In this document: in pieces, positions 25,358 through 34,222 of the stretch
Numbering within the stretch: position 1 is the first letter of the stretch
Layout of the letters: each line of letters begins with the position of its first letter
Assembly (NCBI GenBank): GCA_025454895.1
Contig: JALONO010000003.1
Coordinates: 1 to 37,789 of the forward strand
Length of the DNA: 37,789 nucleotides
Direction: 5' to 3'
From: Bernardetiaceae bacterium
Lineage (GTDB): Bacteria; Bacteroidota; Bacteroidia; Cytophagales; Thermoflexibacteraceae
The notes under the pieces: generated by a model
Seen by the model: only the letters and a program-made list of their open reading frames with translations
The model's database searches: none
Told to the model about the DNA's origin: nothing
Translations under genes and position numbers: made by a program

Positions 25358-26487
25358 GAAAAATCGCCATGGTGGACCTGGCCGCCCAGTATGCCCAGCT
25401 CAAACCTGAAATAGACCAAGCCCTGGGCCAAGTGCTGGCCAGTGCCCAGTTTATCAAAGGCCCTGAGGTGGCGGCTTTTGAGCAAGAATTGGCCGCTTGG
25501 TGCAGGGTCGGGCACGTGATCACTTGCGCCAACGGAACCGATGCCCTGCAAATTGCCTTCATGGCCCTCGGTCTTCGGCCCGGCGATGAGGTGATCGTGC
25601 CTGCCTTTTGCTATGTGGCCCCCGCCGAAGCCGCCGCCTTGCTGGGCCTCAAACCCGTGTGGGCCGATGTGCTGCCCGACACTTTTGCCCTAGACCCCGC
25701 CCAGGTGGAACGGGCCATTACACCTCGTACACGGGCCATTGTACCCGTGCACCTGTTTGGCCAGGGCGCACCTATGGAGCCTCTTCTACAATTAGCCCAG
25801 CAACATCAATTATGGGTAGTGGAAGACAACGCCCAGGCCATTGGTGCCACCCTTCGTTTGGGCAATGGCCACCAAGCCGCCGCTGGCACTTTGGGCCATT
25901 TGGGTATCACTTCGTTTTTCCCTTCCAAAAACTTGGGTTGCTACGGCGACGGCGGGGCCGTTTTCACCAACCACAGCGACCTGGCGCAAAAAGTCCGCCT
26001 AATTGCCAACCACGGCCAGGCCAAACAATACGAACATACGCTGGTAGGCGTAAATTCCCGACTAGACGCCCTCCAAGCCGCCGTTTTGCGCGTAAAACTG
26101 CGCCACCTCAACTATTTCATCGAACAGCGGCAACAAGCCGCTGCCTACTACGACACCCACTTAGGCCCTTGTGCCCAGCTCCAAGTGCCAGCCCGAGCAC
26201 CCTACAGCACCCACGTTTTCCACCAGTACACCTTACTGCTTAGGCACGCCCCCCGCAATGAGTTGAAGGACTTTTTGGCCAACCGGCAAGTGCCCAGTAT
26301 GGTGTACTACCCACACCCATTGCATCTACAGCCAGCCTATCGGCAGGTTCAGGGCCAGGCCCAAAATTTCCCCGTGGCCGAACGTTTGTGCCAACAGGCA
26401 CTCTCTTTGCCCATGCACCCCAACCTTGACCCTGAGCAACGGACCTACGTTGTCCAACAAATACTTGAATTTTTAGATGCCTATTAA
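25354..26487 (+). CDS. wbpE: DegT/DnrJ/EryC1 aminotransferase, WbpE type
   Basis: This 377-residue PLP enzyme has the DegT-family blocks ANGTDALQIAF, EDNAQAIGA and SFFPSKNLGCYGDGGA; Lys192 in the last is the expected PLP Schiff-base lysine. WbpE transfers an amino group from glutamate to the 3-keto position of UDP-2-acetamido-3-keto-glucuronate. It is flanked by wbpD (4-base overlap) and wbpI (11-base overlap), so the assignment rests on family and context together. Members of the family also aminate C4 of other sugars, but no matching C4-acetyltransferase is present. Confidence 0.92.
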   Translation: MRKIAMVDLAAQYAQLKPEIDQALGQVLASAQFIKGPEVAAFEQELAAWCRVGHVITCANGTDALQIAFMALGLRPGDEVIVPAFCYVAPAEAAALLGLKPVWADVLPDTFALDPAQVERAITPRTRAIVPVHLFGQGAPMEPLLQLAQQHQLWVVEDNAQAIGATLRLGNGHQAAAGTLGHLGITSFFPSKNLGCYGDGGAVFTNHSDLAQKVRLIANHGQAKQYEHTLVGVNSRLDALQAAVLRVKLRHLNYFIEQRQQAAAYYDTHLGPCAQLQVPARAPYSTHVFHQYTLLLRHAPRNELKDFLANRQVPSMVYYPHPLHLQPAYRQVQGQAQNFPVAERLCQQALSLPMHPNLDPEQRTYVVQQILEFLDAY

Positions 26488-27583
26488 CCTCACCACCATT
26501 TTGGGGGCCAGGCCCCAATTTATCAAAGCGGCGGCCCTCTCTCGCCAGATCGCCCGCCGCTCCACTATCCGCGAGGTGATTGTGCATACCGGGCAACACT
26601 ACGACGCCAACATGTCTGATGTTTTCTTCCGGGAGATGGGCATCCCGGCCCCGGCCCATTTCTTGGGCATCAACGGACTAGGGCACGGGGCAATGACCGG
26701 TCAGATGCTGGAGCAAATCGAAAAAGTGCTAATGGCCCAAAAGCCCGACTATGTGCTCGTGTACGGCGACACCAACTCCACCTTGGCTGGGGCTTTAGCC
26801 GCCAAAAAACTGCACCTTAAAGTTATCCATGTGGAAGCCGGGCTGCGCAGCTTCAACCTCAAAATGCCCGAAGAGGTGAACCGTATCTTGACCGACCGGA
26901 TCAGCGACATCCTGTTTTGCCCTACCCAAACCGCCGTGCAACAGTTGATGGCCGAGGGATTTGCCAACTTTGGCTGCCAGGTGGTCAACGCTGGCGATAT
27001 CATGTACGATTCCGCCCTTTATTACCGCCAGCAGGCCCTGCTCAGCCCCAGCCGGTTGCCTTTGCCCGCGGCCCCGTTTGCGCTGTGCACCATCCACCGG
27101 GCCGAAAATACCGACCAGCCTGAACAACTGACTTCCATTTTTAGTGCGTTGCACCAACTAGCACAGCACATGACGGTAGTAATGCCCTTGCACCCCCGCA
27201 CGCGCAAGCTAATGGCCCAGCACGGCGTTGATGCTGGCCCGCTCCATCTTTTGGAGCCGGTGGGCTACTTAGACATGCTGCGGCTACTGGACCAGTGCGA
27301 CCTGGTACTCACCGATAGTGGCGGGCTACAAAAAGAGGCGTTCTTTTTCAACAAATTTTGCCTCACCTTGCGCCAGCAAACCGAATGGGTAGAACTGGTA
27401 GAGAACAACTACAACTTTGTAGTGGGCACTAACCCCCACCAAATTCTCGACTCGGCTCTTGCTTGCTGGGCCAAGCCCTTCCCACCCGCCAAACCCTTTT
27501 ATGGGCACGGAAACACGGCGGCGTTTATCTGCGATTTTATCGAGCAGTACCACCAAAATCAGTTAGGCACCGGGCATCGTTAA
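26477..27583 (+). CDS. wbpI: Non-hydrolysing UDP-sugar 2-epimerase, WbpI type
   Basis: This 368-residue enzyme of the WecB/UDP-GlcNAc 2-epimerase family begins LTTILGARPQFIKAAAL. It carries the diagnostic blocks YGDTNSTLAGA, HVEAGLRSFNLKMPEEVNR and LTDSGGLQKEAFF. In the wbp pathway WbpI epimerises UDP-GlcNAc3NAcA at C2 to UDP-ManNAc3NAcA. A plain WecB (UDP-ManNAc) function is possible by family, but the overlap with wbpE and nearness of wbpD and wbpB favour WbpI. It is followed by 225 AT-rich bases with no gene or clear promoter. Confidence 0.9.
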   Translation: MPINLTTILGARPQFIKAAALSRQIARRSTIREVIVHTGQHYDANMSDVFFREMGIPAPAHFLGINGLGHGAMTGQMLEQIEKVLMAQKPDYVLVYGDTNSTLAGALAAKKLHLKVIHVEAGLRSFNLKMPEEVNRILTDRISDILFCPTQTAVQQLMAEGFANFGCQVVNAGDIMYDSALYYRQQALLSPSRLPLPAAPFALCTIHRAENTDQPEQLTSIFSALHQLAQHMTVVMPLHPRTRKLMAQHGVDAGPLHLLEPVGYLDMLRLLDQCDLVLTDSGGLQKEAFFFNKFCLTLRQQTEWVELVENNYNFVVGTNPHQILDSALACWAKPFPPAKPFYGHGNTAAFICDFIEQYHQNQLGTGHR

Positions 27584-27808
27584 CCAGGAATTACCCAAAC
27601 TTTGACTTCGCTTTCCAATAACAACAGTTGCAGAGCTAATGCTCAACTAAATGAGGATTAGGCATTACAAAAACCAAATTCAGATTGAGTATTAATGGTT
27701 ACATAAATAACTGATAATCAAACAGAAAATTGATTTAACCATACTATCATGGTGTCATTTTTCCGCAAGCCCGACTTCGCAATACTTTCCTTCTGTTAAT
27801 TACCTGAG

Positions 27809-28774
27809 ATGAAAAAATTCGCCCTCATCGGGGCTGCAGGCTTTGTGGCCCCCCGCCACATGAAGGCCATCCTGGACACCGGCAACCAACTAGTTGCCGC
27901 TCTGGATCGGGCCGATAGTGTAGGCATTATCGATAGTTATTTCCCCCAGGCTGATTTTTTTACTGAGTTTGAACGGTTCGACCGTCATTTGGACAAGTTA
28001 CGCCGTCAAGGCACCCCGGTACACTATGTGAGCATTTGCTCACCCAACTACCTGCACGACTCCCACATTCGGTTCGGGCTGCGCCAGGGTGCACATGTGA
28101 TCTGCGAAAAACCATTGGTGCTCAACCCTTGGAATTTGGAAGCCCTCCAAAGCATAGAGGCCGAGTCGGGCCACCACATTTACTCCATTTTACAACTGCG
28201 GTTGCACCCAGTTATCCAAGCCCTGCGGCAGCGGGTACTAGCCAGCCCCCTCGGTCAGGTATTTGACCTAGACCTGACCTACATTGCCTCGCGGGGCAAT
28301 TGGTACTATACTTCCTGGAAGGGCGACCTGAGCAAATCAGGCGGCATTGCCACTAATATCGGAATCCACTTTTTTGACATGCTCACCTGGGTGTACGGTC
28401 AGCCCGTACAAAACTTGGTACATCTGCACACCCACGACCGGGCCGCTGGTTATTTAGAGCTGGAAAAAGCCCGAGTGCGGTGGTTCCTCAGCATCAACCC
28501 AGCCACTTTGCCCCCCGCCGTGGCGGCCACGGGCCAGCGCACCTTCCGCTCGCTCACTATCAGTGGCGAAGAATTAGAGTTTAGCGAGGGCTTTACCGAC
28601 CTGCACACCCGCAGCTACGAAGAAATTTTAGCCGGTAACGGCTTTGGGTTAGCTCAGGCCCGCGCAGCCATCCAGATCGTGCAGCAGATCCGCCAAGCCA
28701 CGCCCATGGGTCTGGTGGGCGAGTACCACCCATTTGCGGCCAAGCCCTTGAGCCAACACCCATTCTTGCTTTAA
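27809..28774 (+). CDS. wbpB: UDP-GlcNAcA 3-dehydrogenase, WbpB/WlbA type
   Basis: This 321-residue Gfo/Idh/MocA oxidoreductase starts KKFALIGAAGFVAPRHMKAI, a diagnostic WlbA/WbpB opening with the NAD-binding glycine loop, followed by LVAALDRADSVGI and SYFPQADFF. The catalytic CEKPLVL segment is near residues 97-103. The enzyme oxidises C3 of UDP-GlcNAcA to the keto form used by WbpE; WlbA proteins recycle the cofactor with alpha-ketoglutarate. Its stop overlaps the next ATG by 1 base. It is separated from wbpI by 225 non-coding bases, which may contain a second promoter. Confidence 0.93.
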   Translation: MKKFALIGAAGFVAPRHMKAILDTGNQLVAALDRADSVGIIDSYFPQADFFTEFERFDRHLDKLRRQGTPVHYVSICSPNYLHDSHIRFGLRQGAHVICEKPLVLNPWNLEALQSIEAESGHHIYSILQLRLHPVIQALRQRVLASPLGQVFDLDLTYIASRGNWYYTSWKGDLSKSGGIATNIGIHFFDMLTWVYGQPVQNLVHLHTHDRAAGYLELEKARVRWFLSINPATLPPAVAATGQRTFRSLTISGEELEFSEGFTDLHTRSYEEILAGNGFGLAQARAAIQIVQQIRQATPMGLVGEYHPFAAKPLSQHPFLL

Positions 28775-29736
28775 TGCCTCCCCTTTTACTCACTGGTGCC
28801 TCAGGATTTTTGGGGCGTTACTTGTTGGCCCATTTAGCAGCCCAAGGCCCCGTGCACACCGTGGGAAGGCAACTCCCGCCCGGCTCGCCGGGCCATACTT
28901 TTGCTGACCTTGCTCAAACCGCACCCATTTTGCCCGGTTACTTCAACTGGGTGGTGCACAATGCGGGCAAGGCCCACTCGGTGCCCCGCACCCAGGCCGA
29001 AAGAGCGGCCTTTTTCCAAACCAACCGGTTAGGTACCGCTCATTTGCTCAAAGCCTTGGAGGCCGTTGGCCCGCCCCAGGCATTTGTGCTCATTAGCTCG
29101 GTGGCGGTTTACGGGCTTAGCCACGGCGAAAACCTGCCTGAGACCTCCGTTTTGGCGGCCACCGACCCTTATGGCCGCAGTAAAATCGAAGCCGAGCAGT
29201 TGGTCCAAGCCTGGTGCGGCCGACACGGAGTCCGGCTAACCATTTTGCGACTTCCGTTAGTTGCGGGCCTAAACCCGCCCGGCAACCTGGGGGCCATGGT
29301 TGCCCAGCTGGCCCGGGGCCGTTATCTAGGCATTGGCCCGGGTAATGCCCGCAAAAGCCTGGTGCTGGCCCAAGATGTGGCGGCCATTGTGCCCCGAGCC
29401 GCCCAAATAGGTGGGATTTACCACCTCACCGATGGCTGCCATCCCACTTTTAAGGAACTGGAAACTACCATCGCTGAACAACTGGGTCAACCCTTGCCCC
29501 GGCGGCTGCCCATCTGGCTGGCACTTATGGTAGCCCACGTAGGCGACCCGATCAATTTCTTGGCTAAGAGGCGGCTGTTCCCGCTCGATAACCAAACTTT
29601 AGCCAAAATAACTAACTCGCTTACATTTGATGACCAAGCCGCCCGCCTCCGGCTAGGTTGGCAACCCACCTCGGTGTTGGCTGCTACTAACCTTTGGCTA
29701 GGCGGGCTAACCAAAGGAGTAAGTTCGGTTGGTTAA
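28774..29736 (+). CDS. NAD-dependent 4-ketoreductase (WbpV/WbpK-like SDR)
   Basis: This 320-residue extended short-chain dehydrogenase has the nucleotide loop LLTGASGFLGRYLL at the N-terminus, the catalytic serine in LISSVAVYG and the YxxxK pair in YGRSKIEAE. In O-antigen loci such a gene between wbpB-like genes and a wbpL/wbpM pair usually reduces UDP-4-keto-6-deoxy-GlcNAc to UDP-D-FucNAc (WbpK) or UDP-D-QuiNAc (WbpV). Which stereoisomer is formed cannot be read here. The product would be the first sugar placed on the lipid carrier by the downstream WbpL-like enzyme. Confidence 0.82.
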   Translation: MPPLLLTGASGFLGRYLLAHLAAQGPVHTVGRQLPPGSPGHTFADLAQTAPILPGYFNWVVHNAGKAHSVPRTQAERAAFFQTNRLGTAHLLKALEAVGPPQAFVLISSVAVYGLSHGENLPETSVLAATDPYGRSKIEAEQLVQAWCGRHGVRLTILRLPLVAGLNPPGNLGAMVAQLARGRYLGIGPGNARKSLVLAQDVAAIVPRAAQIGGIYHLTDGCHPTFKELETTIAEQLGQPLPRRLPIWLALMVAHVGDPINFLAKRRLFPLDNQTLAKITNSLTFDDQAARLRLGWQPTSVLAATNLWLGGLTKGVSSVG

Positions 29737-29955
29737 ACCAGCCCATAGGTACCGTTTGCTAACTGGGAAAAATACCATCTAACCAGAGAGAGTGCAGAGC
29801 CACCTTGGAGCATTATTAAACTTAAATTACATACCAACCGTGAATACCTCCTCTTTTAAATAATTTATATTCAAGCAATAGTATTTAACACAAATTGTTG
29901 GTTTTTCTATTTAAATCTTCCTCTTGCCCTGCCTTTAAGTCTCTTCGCCTACCAC

Positions 29956-30951
29956 ATGTCCGAGATTAGGATATTTTTCACCTACTTTTTGCTCGCCGCT
30001 TTGTTGTTTGGGCTAGCGGAGACCTACCTCAAACTGGCGTCGCGGTTGGGCATTGCGGACACGCCGAACCTCCGTAGTTCGCACCTGCGGCCCACTATCC
30101 GGGGCGGGGGTGTGGTGTTTGTGGTGGGTATGATGCTTTTTTTGTTACTAAACTTAGGCAGTTTAGCTTGGTTTACGGCCAGCTTGGCCATCGGGGCCAC
30201 CGTGGGTTTTCTGGACGACCTCGGCGGGCTACCCAAGCGCATCCGGATCACAGGTTATTTTATCGCCTCGGCCCTTCTGTTGTACCAGGTGGGCATACCC
30301 CTTACTTGGTACTTATGGCTGCCCTTGCTGGTTTTAGTGGCAGGCATTGTCAACGCCGTCAACTTTATGGACGGGATCAATGGGATCACAGGATTGTACG
30401 GTCTGGTGGCGTTCGTTACGCTATGGTGGCTACACCGAGCGGAGGGCGGTTTGCTCCCAGATGCTTACTTTTTAGTAGCCCTGGTTGGCTTGGCTGTGTT
30501 TGGGTTTTACAATTTCCGCCCCCGGGCCAGGTGCTTTGCTGGCGATGTGGGCAGCATTGGCCTAGCCCTCATGATTTTATTACCCTTGATAATGTTAGTG
30601 ATAACCCGCCAAAGCCTCGCCTACCTGCTTCTACTCTCCCTTTACGGGGTTGATACCATCCTTACCATCGTTTTTAGGTTGGCTAACCGGGAAAACATTT
30701 TTCAGGCGCACCGTCGCCACCTCTTCCAATTGCTAGCCAATGAGGGTAAAATATCCCACCTTAAGGTGGCTTTTGGCTACGCGCTCGCCCAAACTTTCGT
30801 TAACGTTCTTGTAATAGGTCAACACATTGCCCAACTGAGCTTGGCTGGGCAAATAGCCTGGATAACAGCTATTTTATCAGGAGCGAGCCTTGCCTTTCTC
30901 GTGTTGAGGCGGCGCGTTTTACGTCGGCAACGCCAGTCTGTCGCTTCCTAA
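29956..30951 (+). CDS. wbpL: Undecaprenyl-phosphate sugar-1-phosphate transferase (WbpL/WecA type)
   Basis: This 331-residue polytopic membrane protein (about 10-11 helices) is a polyprenyl-phosphate HexNAc-1-P transferase of the MraY/WecA/WbpL superfamily. The family blocks are FLDDLGGLPKR (Asp-rich motif), NFMDGINGITG, CFAGDVGSIGL and the histidine motif HRRHLFQLL. It starts O-antigen synthesis by placing a HexNAc-1-phosphate, probably FucNAc or QuiNAc, on undecaprenyl phosphate. It is preceded by 219 AT-rich bases without a clear gene. A second, unrelated priming enzyme is encoded at 36321. Confidence 0.9.
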   Translation: MSEIRIFFTYFLLAALLFGLAETYLKLASRLGIADTPNLRSSHLRPTIRGGGVVFVVGMMLFLLLNLGSLAWFTASLAIGATVGFLDDLGGLPKRIRITGYFIASALLLYQVGIPLTWYLWLPLLVLVAGIVNAVNFMDGINGITGLYGLVAFVTLWWLHRAEGGLLPDAYFLVALVGLAVFGFYNFRPRARCFAGDVGSIGLALMILLPLIMLVITRQSLAYLLLLSLYGVDTILTIVFRLANRENIFQAHRRHLFQLLANEGKISHLKVAFGYALAQTFVNVLVIGQHIAQLSLAGQIAWITAILSGASLAFLVLRRRVLRRQRQSVAS

Positions 30952-31083
30952 CCTTTACCCAGAGGAGTGCCCTAGTCAAACAACTATCCCATATGGCATC
31001 GTTTGCATCAAATTAAAATAATCGTCTGCTTTTGCCCTCTGACTATTTTTTTCTTTTAAGATTTTATCTCCCTCCAAATTTCT

Positions 31084-31091
31084 TATTTTTG
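31084..31091 (+). promoter_or_regulatory. Candidate -7 box upstream of wbpM
   Basis: TATTTTTG matches the Bacteroidota TAnnTTTG box and lies 129 bases before the wbpM start, in the 268-base AT-rich gap 30952-31219. No TTG or TTTG lies at the expected distance upstream, so the promoter is only tentative. No other feature was recognised in that gap. Confidence 0.3.
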
Positions 31092-31219
31092 GCTACGTTT
31101 TAGTAAAGAGAATAAGCACCATCGGAGAAAACCGCTGCTTCCTCCGGCAAGGTATGTACCCAGGCTAGGTACTGGCTCTTCCCACCCTTTTTAATCACAG
31201 ACGCATCCCTTTACTTGGC

Positions 31220-33172
31220 ATGTCAAAGCACTTCAGCTCTAGCCACCAACCATGGACAATGCACTTACCCAACCCTTTGACTAGTCAAGCTACCCTTAAC
31301 AAACTTTACATTGCGGGTGTCGACCTTGGTTTATCGGCGATCGCTTTTGTTGGCGCGGTACTGCTCCGGTTTAACCTAGAGGTTCCCAGCCACATTATCG
31401 CTAAATTGCCCATTACTGTATTAGGGGTAGTGGGTGCCCGCTTGCTGGCTTTTTACGTGTTTAAAACCTACTCAGGTATTATCCGCTACGCAGGCCTATA
31501 CGATGTGTCACGCATTTTTGCCGCTGTGAGTATTAGTCACTGTTTACTGCTGGCCATCCATTGGTCAGGTTGGTGGCCTGGTTTTTACTACGCTTACTCT
31601 ATTGCGGTCATCGATGTTGCGCTGGCTATTTTGCTATTGCTGGCCTATCGTTTTTGCCTAGTCTTTTTTTTCCGATACGTCAAACGGTCACTCCAAAGCT
31701 CGCAGCCCGTCCAGAATGTGATCGTTTATGGAGCTGATGACTTAGGCCTAAGTACTAAGCGGGCCTTAGAAAATGACCAAATGGCCAGTTACCGAGTAGT
31801 GGGTTTTTACGACCAGGCCAAAAATCTCGCCGAAAAAATACTGGATGGGGCCTGGGTTATAGGCAAACCATCGCAACTGAGCCAGGCCATTAAACGGCTA
31901 GGGGTACAAAAAATTATCTTCACCAGTCCTAATTTCAACACTGAACAGTCGCAAGCCCTAGTGGACTTATGCCTAGGCCTTGGGGTAGGCGTACTCAAAG
32001 TGCCCCCAGTGAACCAGTGGGTCAACGGCCAGTTCCGGGCCAGACAACTCCAGCAAATCAACATCGAGGAGCTTCTGGAGCGCGACCCCATTGTGCTCGA
32101 TCCCCAACACATAGTGGCAAACGTGGCTAACAAGGTAGTGCTAGTAACCGGAGCTGCCGGCTCCATTGGCCGAGAGTTAGCCCGCCAATTAGCCCTCCTC
32201 AAACCTAGCCAGCTTATTTTGCTTGATAAAGCAGAGTCGCCTTTGCACGAGCTTCAGTTATTGATGCACGAAGAACTACACCAGCCCCAGGTAATAACCG
32301 TTTTGGCCAATATCACCCAGCCGGCCAGTTTGGAGGCTGTTTTCACCACTTTCCGGCCTCAGTTGGTTTACCACGCTGCTGCCTATAAACACGTGCCCAT
32401 GTTGGAGGACTACCCCGCCGAAGCGGTAAGTAATAACGTACTAGGCACCAAAGTGGTTGCTGACCTGGCTGTCAAATACGGAACTGATTGTTTCGTGTTG
32501 GTCTCGACCGATAAGGCCGTGAACCCCACCAATGTGATGGGAGCCTCTAAGCGAATTGCCGAAATTTATGTCCAGGCTCTTAACCGGCAAGTACCAAATC
32601 AACGAACCCGCTTCATCGTTACCCGGTTCGGCAACGTACTGGGGTCAGATGGTTCAGTGATCCCGAGGTTTAAAAAACAGATCGAGGCGGGAGGGCCCAT
32701 AACGGTTACCTCGCCCCAAGTTACCCGTTACTTCATGACCATACCGGAGGCTTGCCAACTCATTTTGGAAGCCAGCACGATGGGCAAATCGGGCGAAATT
32801 TTTATTTTCGATATGGGTAAATCTGTCAAAATTGTTGACCTAGCCCATAAAATGATCCGTTTAGCTGGCTTTGAGCCTGATAAAGACATCGCCTTGATTT
32901 TTACCGGCTTGCGGCCCGGCGAAAAAATCGAGGAAGAACTTTTGGCCAAGTCGGAAAACATGATCCCGACCCATAATAAAAAAATCATGATCGGGAAAGA
33001 TGCCCACAGCTATACTTTGGCCCAAATCACAGCACACATTCAAGAACTTTCCTCTTGCTTGCCTCAACACGACGACCTGGCCCTAGTCCGACTCATGAAA
33101 CACATTGTGCCTGAGTTTGTGAGCAACAACTCCCGCTTCCAAGTGCTGGATAGCCAAAGTTTAGCCGTCTGA
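31220..33172 (+). CDS. wbpM: UDP-GlcNAc 4,6-dehydratase, membrane form (WbpM/CapD)
   Basis: This 650-residue protein has about four transmembrane helices in its first 155 residues, a CoA-binding-like Rossmann region at about 165-285 and a catalytic SDR domain from about residue 308 (VLVTGAAGSIGRELARQL). The active-site segment is STDKAVNPTNVMGASKR, where methionine replaces the usual SDR tyrosine; this Ser-Met-Lys arrangement typifies large WbpM-type dehydratases. It makes UDP-4-keto-6-deoxy-GlcNAc from UDP-GlcNAc, feeding the upstream 4-ketoreductase. It is the last plus-strand gene of the locus, and only 19 bases separate it from the convergent rep gene. Confidence 0.94.
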   Translation: MSKHFSSSHQPWTMHLPNPLTSQATLNKLYIAGVDLGLSAIAFVGAVLLRFNLEVPSHIIAKLPITVLGVVGARLLAFYVFKTYSGIIRYAGLYDVSRIFAAVSISHCLLLAIHWSGWWPGFYYAYSIAVIDVALAILLLLAYRFCLVFFFRYVKRSLQSSQPVQNVIVYGADDLGLSTKRALENDQMASYRVVGFYDQAKNLAEKILDGAWVIGKPSQLSQAIKRLGVQKIIFTSPNFNTEQSQALVDLCLGLGVGVLKVPPVNQWVNGQFRARQLQQINIEELLERDPIVLDPQHIVANVANKVVLVTGAAGSIGRELARQLALLKPSQLILLDKAESPLHELQLLMHEELHQPQVITVLANITQPASLEAVFTTFRPQLVYHAAAYKHVPMLEDYPAEAVSNNVLGTKVVADLAVKYGTDCFVLVSTDKAVNPTNVMGASKRIAEIYVQALNRQVPNQRTRFIVTRFGNVLGSDGSVIPRFKKQIEAGGPITVTSPQVTRYFMTIPEACQLILEASTMGKSGEIFIFDMGKSVKIVDLAHKMIRLAGFEPDKDIALIFTGLRPGEKIEEELLAKSENMIPTHNKKIMIGKDAHSYTLAQITAHIQELSSCLPQHDDLALVRLMKHIVPEFVSNNSRFQVLDSQSLAV

Positions 33173-33191
33173 ACTTAGTAACGGCTCTCCC

Positions 33192-34097
33192 TCATACCCC
33201 AAAAATCTTGGCCGTGTATGCCCCGGGGCTTTTCAGTTCCTTGTTCAACTTGCGCAGTTTTATCTCATACAACTTTTTGTTGATCTCTGGCAGGCTGTAT
33301 TGTAGCAGCACGGCCTTGGCTTGGTCCTTGCGCAGGCCAAACTCCACCACCAGCCGCTCAAACACCTGGGCCTGTTGCTCAGTCCAGGTTTCTTCCTCGC
33401 GCGGGGCCTGGTAATACACCGTGAACACAATTTGGGCCACCTTGCGGCCTTCCTTGCTGGTTTGGTAGCTAAACCGCAGGTCGGCCTTCTCATTGATCTC
33501 CCGCTCGGCCGGGGCCAACACCTTGTTCTCGAAATGGGTCCACTTGGGGTAAATATCCTTGCCCGTGGCGGGATCTATCAAGCCCAGCCGCTCCTTCAAT
33601 TCATCTACCGACACCTGGAAACTTTTGTTGTTCATATGCTTGTACATCGACAGCATCTCGTAAATCCGTTTGGCATACTTGCTGTTGAGCGTCAGGGCCG
33701 TGTAAAGTTGGAACGTGGTGAATTTCTCTTTCACCTCCATGTACAACGGACGGATTTTCTGCGAAAGCTCGATCTCGATCATGCCCTTGCCCTTTAAATA
33801 CTGGGCCGAGGCCACAAACGACACCTGGAGAAAATCGCCGTTGGGCATGGTGGTGCGGATGAGGCGGGTGATCAGCTTCTCCGTGGCCTTTTGCAAGTCG
33901 TTGTAACGGATCTCTTCCCCAGTGGCCCGCATGAGTTCCTTGGCCGGGATGCGGTAGAGCGTGCCCACCGGGTCTTCTTTCTTGATCTGCGACATGACTA
34001 AATACAAGATGTTTTTCTCCAGGGCCGTCATTTCATATTTGGCCGTGGTGAGCGCATTATCTTGCCTAATGGTAATGGTGTTATCAGTTTCTTTCAT
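33192..34097 (-). CDS. rep: Rep_3-family plasmid replication initiator
   Basis: This 301-residue protein is a RepB/RepE/pi-like initiator (Rep_3, tandem winged helices). The N-terminal domain has ALTTAKYEMTALEKNILYLV and the central region TTFQLYTALTLNSKYAKRIYEML, a hallmark of the family. The second domain includes FQVSVDELKERLGL and WTHFENKVLAPAEREINEKADL. ATG 34097 is chosen because upstream in-frame sequence runs through the iteron region. An iteron-like copy lies 22 bases before the start, suggesting autorepression. Monomers of such proteins bind iterons to open the origin and dimers repress their own gene. It is the only minus-strand gene in the window and converges with wbpM. Confidence 0.93.
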   Translation of the reverse strand: MKETDNTITIRQDNALTTAKYEMTALEKNILYLVMSQIKKEDPVGTLYRIPAKELMRATGEEIRYNDLQKATEKLITRLIRTTMPNGDFLQVSFVASAQYLKGKGMIEIELSQKIRPLYMEVKEKFTTFQLYTALTLNSKYAKRIYEMLSMYKHMNNKSFQVSVDELKERLGLIDPATGKDIYPKWTHFENKVLAPAEREINEKADLRFSYQTSKEGRKVAQIVFTVYYQAPREEETWTEQQAQVFERLVVEFGLRKDQAKAVLLQYSLPEINKKLYEIKLRKLNKELKSPGAYTAKIFGV

Positions 34098-34119
34098 AGT
34101 TAGATAGAGCCAAGCATAA

Positions 34120-34137
34120 CGGAGTTTTGGACAACTT
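34120..34137 (-). repeat. Iteron-like copy in the rep leader (putative operator)
   Basis: Read on the minus strand this is AAGTTGTCCAAAACTCCG, two mismatches from the distal iteron consensus AAGTTGCCAAAAACTCCG. It ends 22 bases before the rep ATG, where a bound Rep protein would block transcription or translation initiation. A role in autoregulation is inferred from position. Confidence 0.6.
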
Positions 34138-34189
34138 TCTGGTTTTCTTGCTTTTGGGGGAAGGCAAATAAACACAAAAGTTGCCGAAA

Positions 34190-34208
34190 AAAGTTGCCGG
34201 GCAACTTT
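34190..34208. repeat. Palindrome built from two iteron half-sites
   Basis: AAAGTTGCCGGGCAACTTT is a perfect inverted repeat with 9-base arms and one central base. Each arm is the AAAGTTGCC half of the iteron. Another half-site (AAGTTGCC, 34178-34185) lies directly before it. In Rep_3 plasmids, Rep dimers bind inverted half-iterons at the rep operator while monomers bind direct repeats; this palindrome is the natural dimer site. Confidence 0.7.
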
Positions 34209-34222
34209 AAAAGTGGCTTTTC

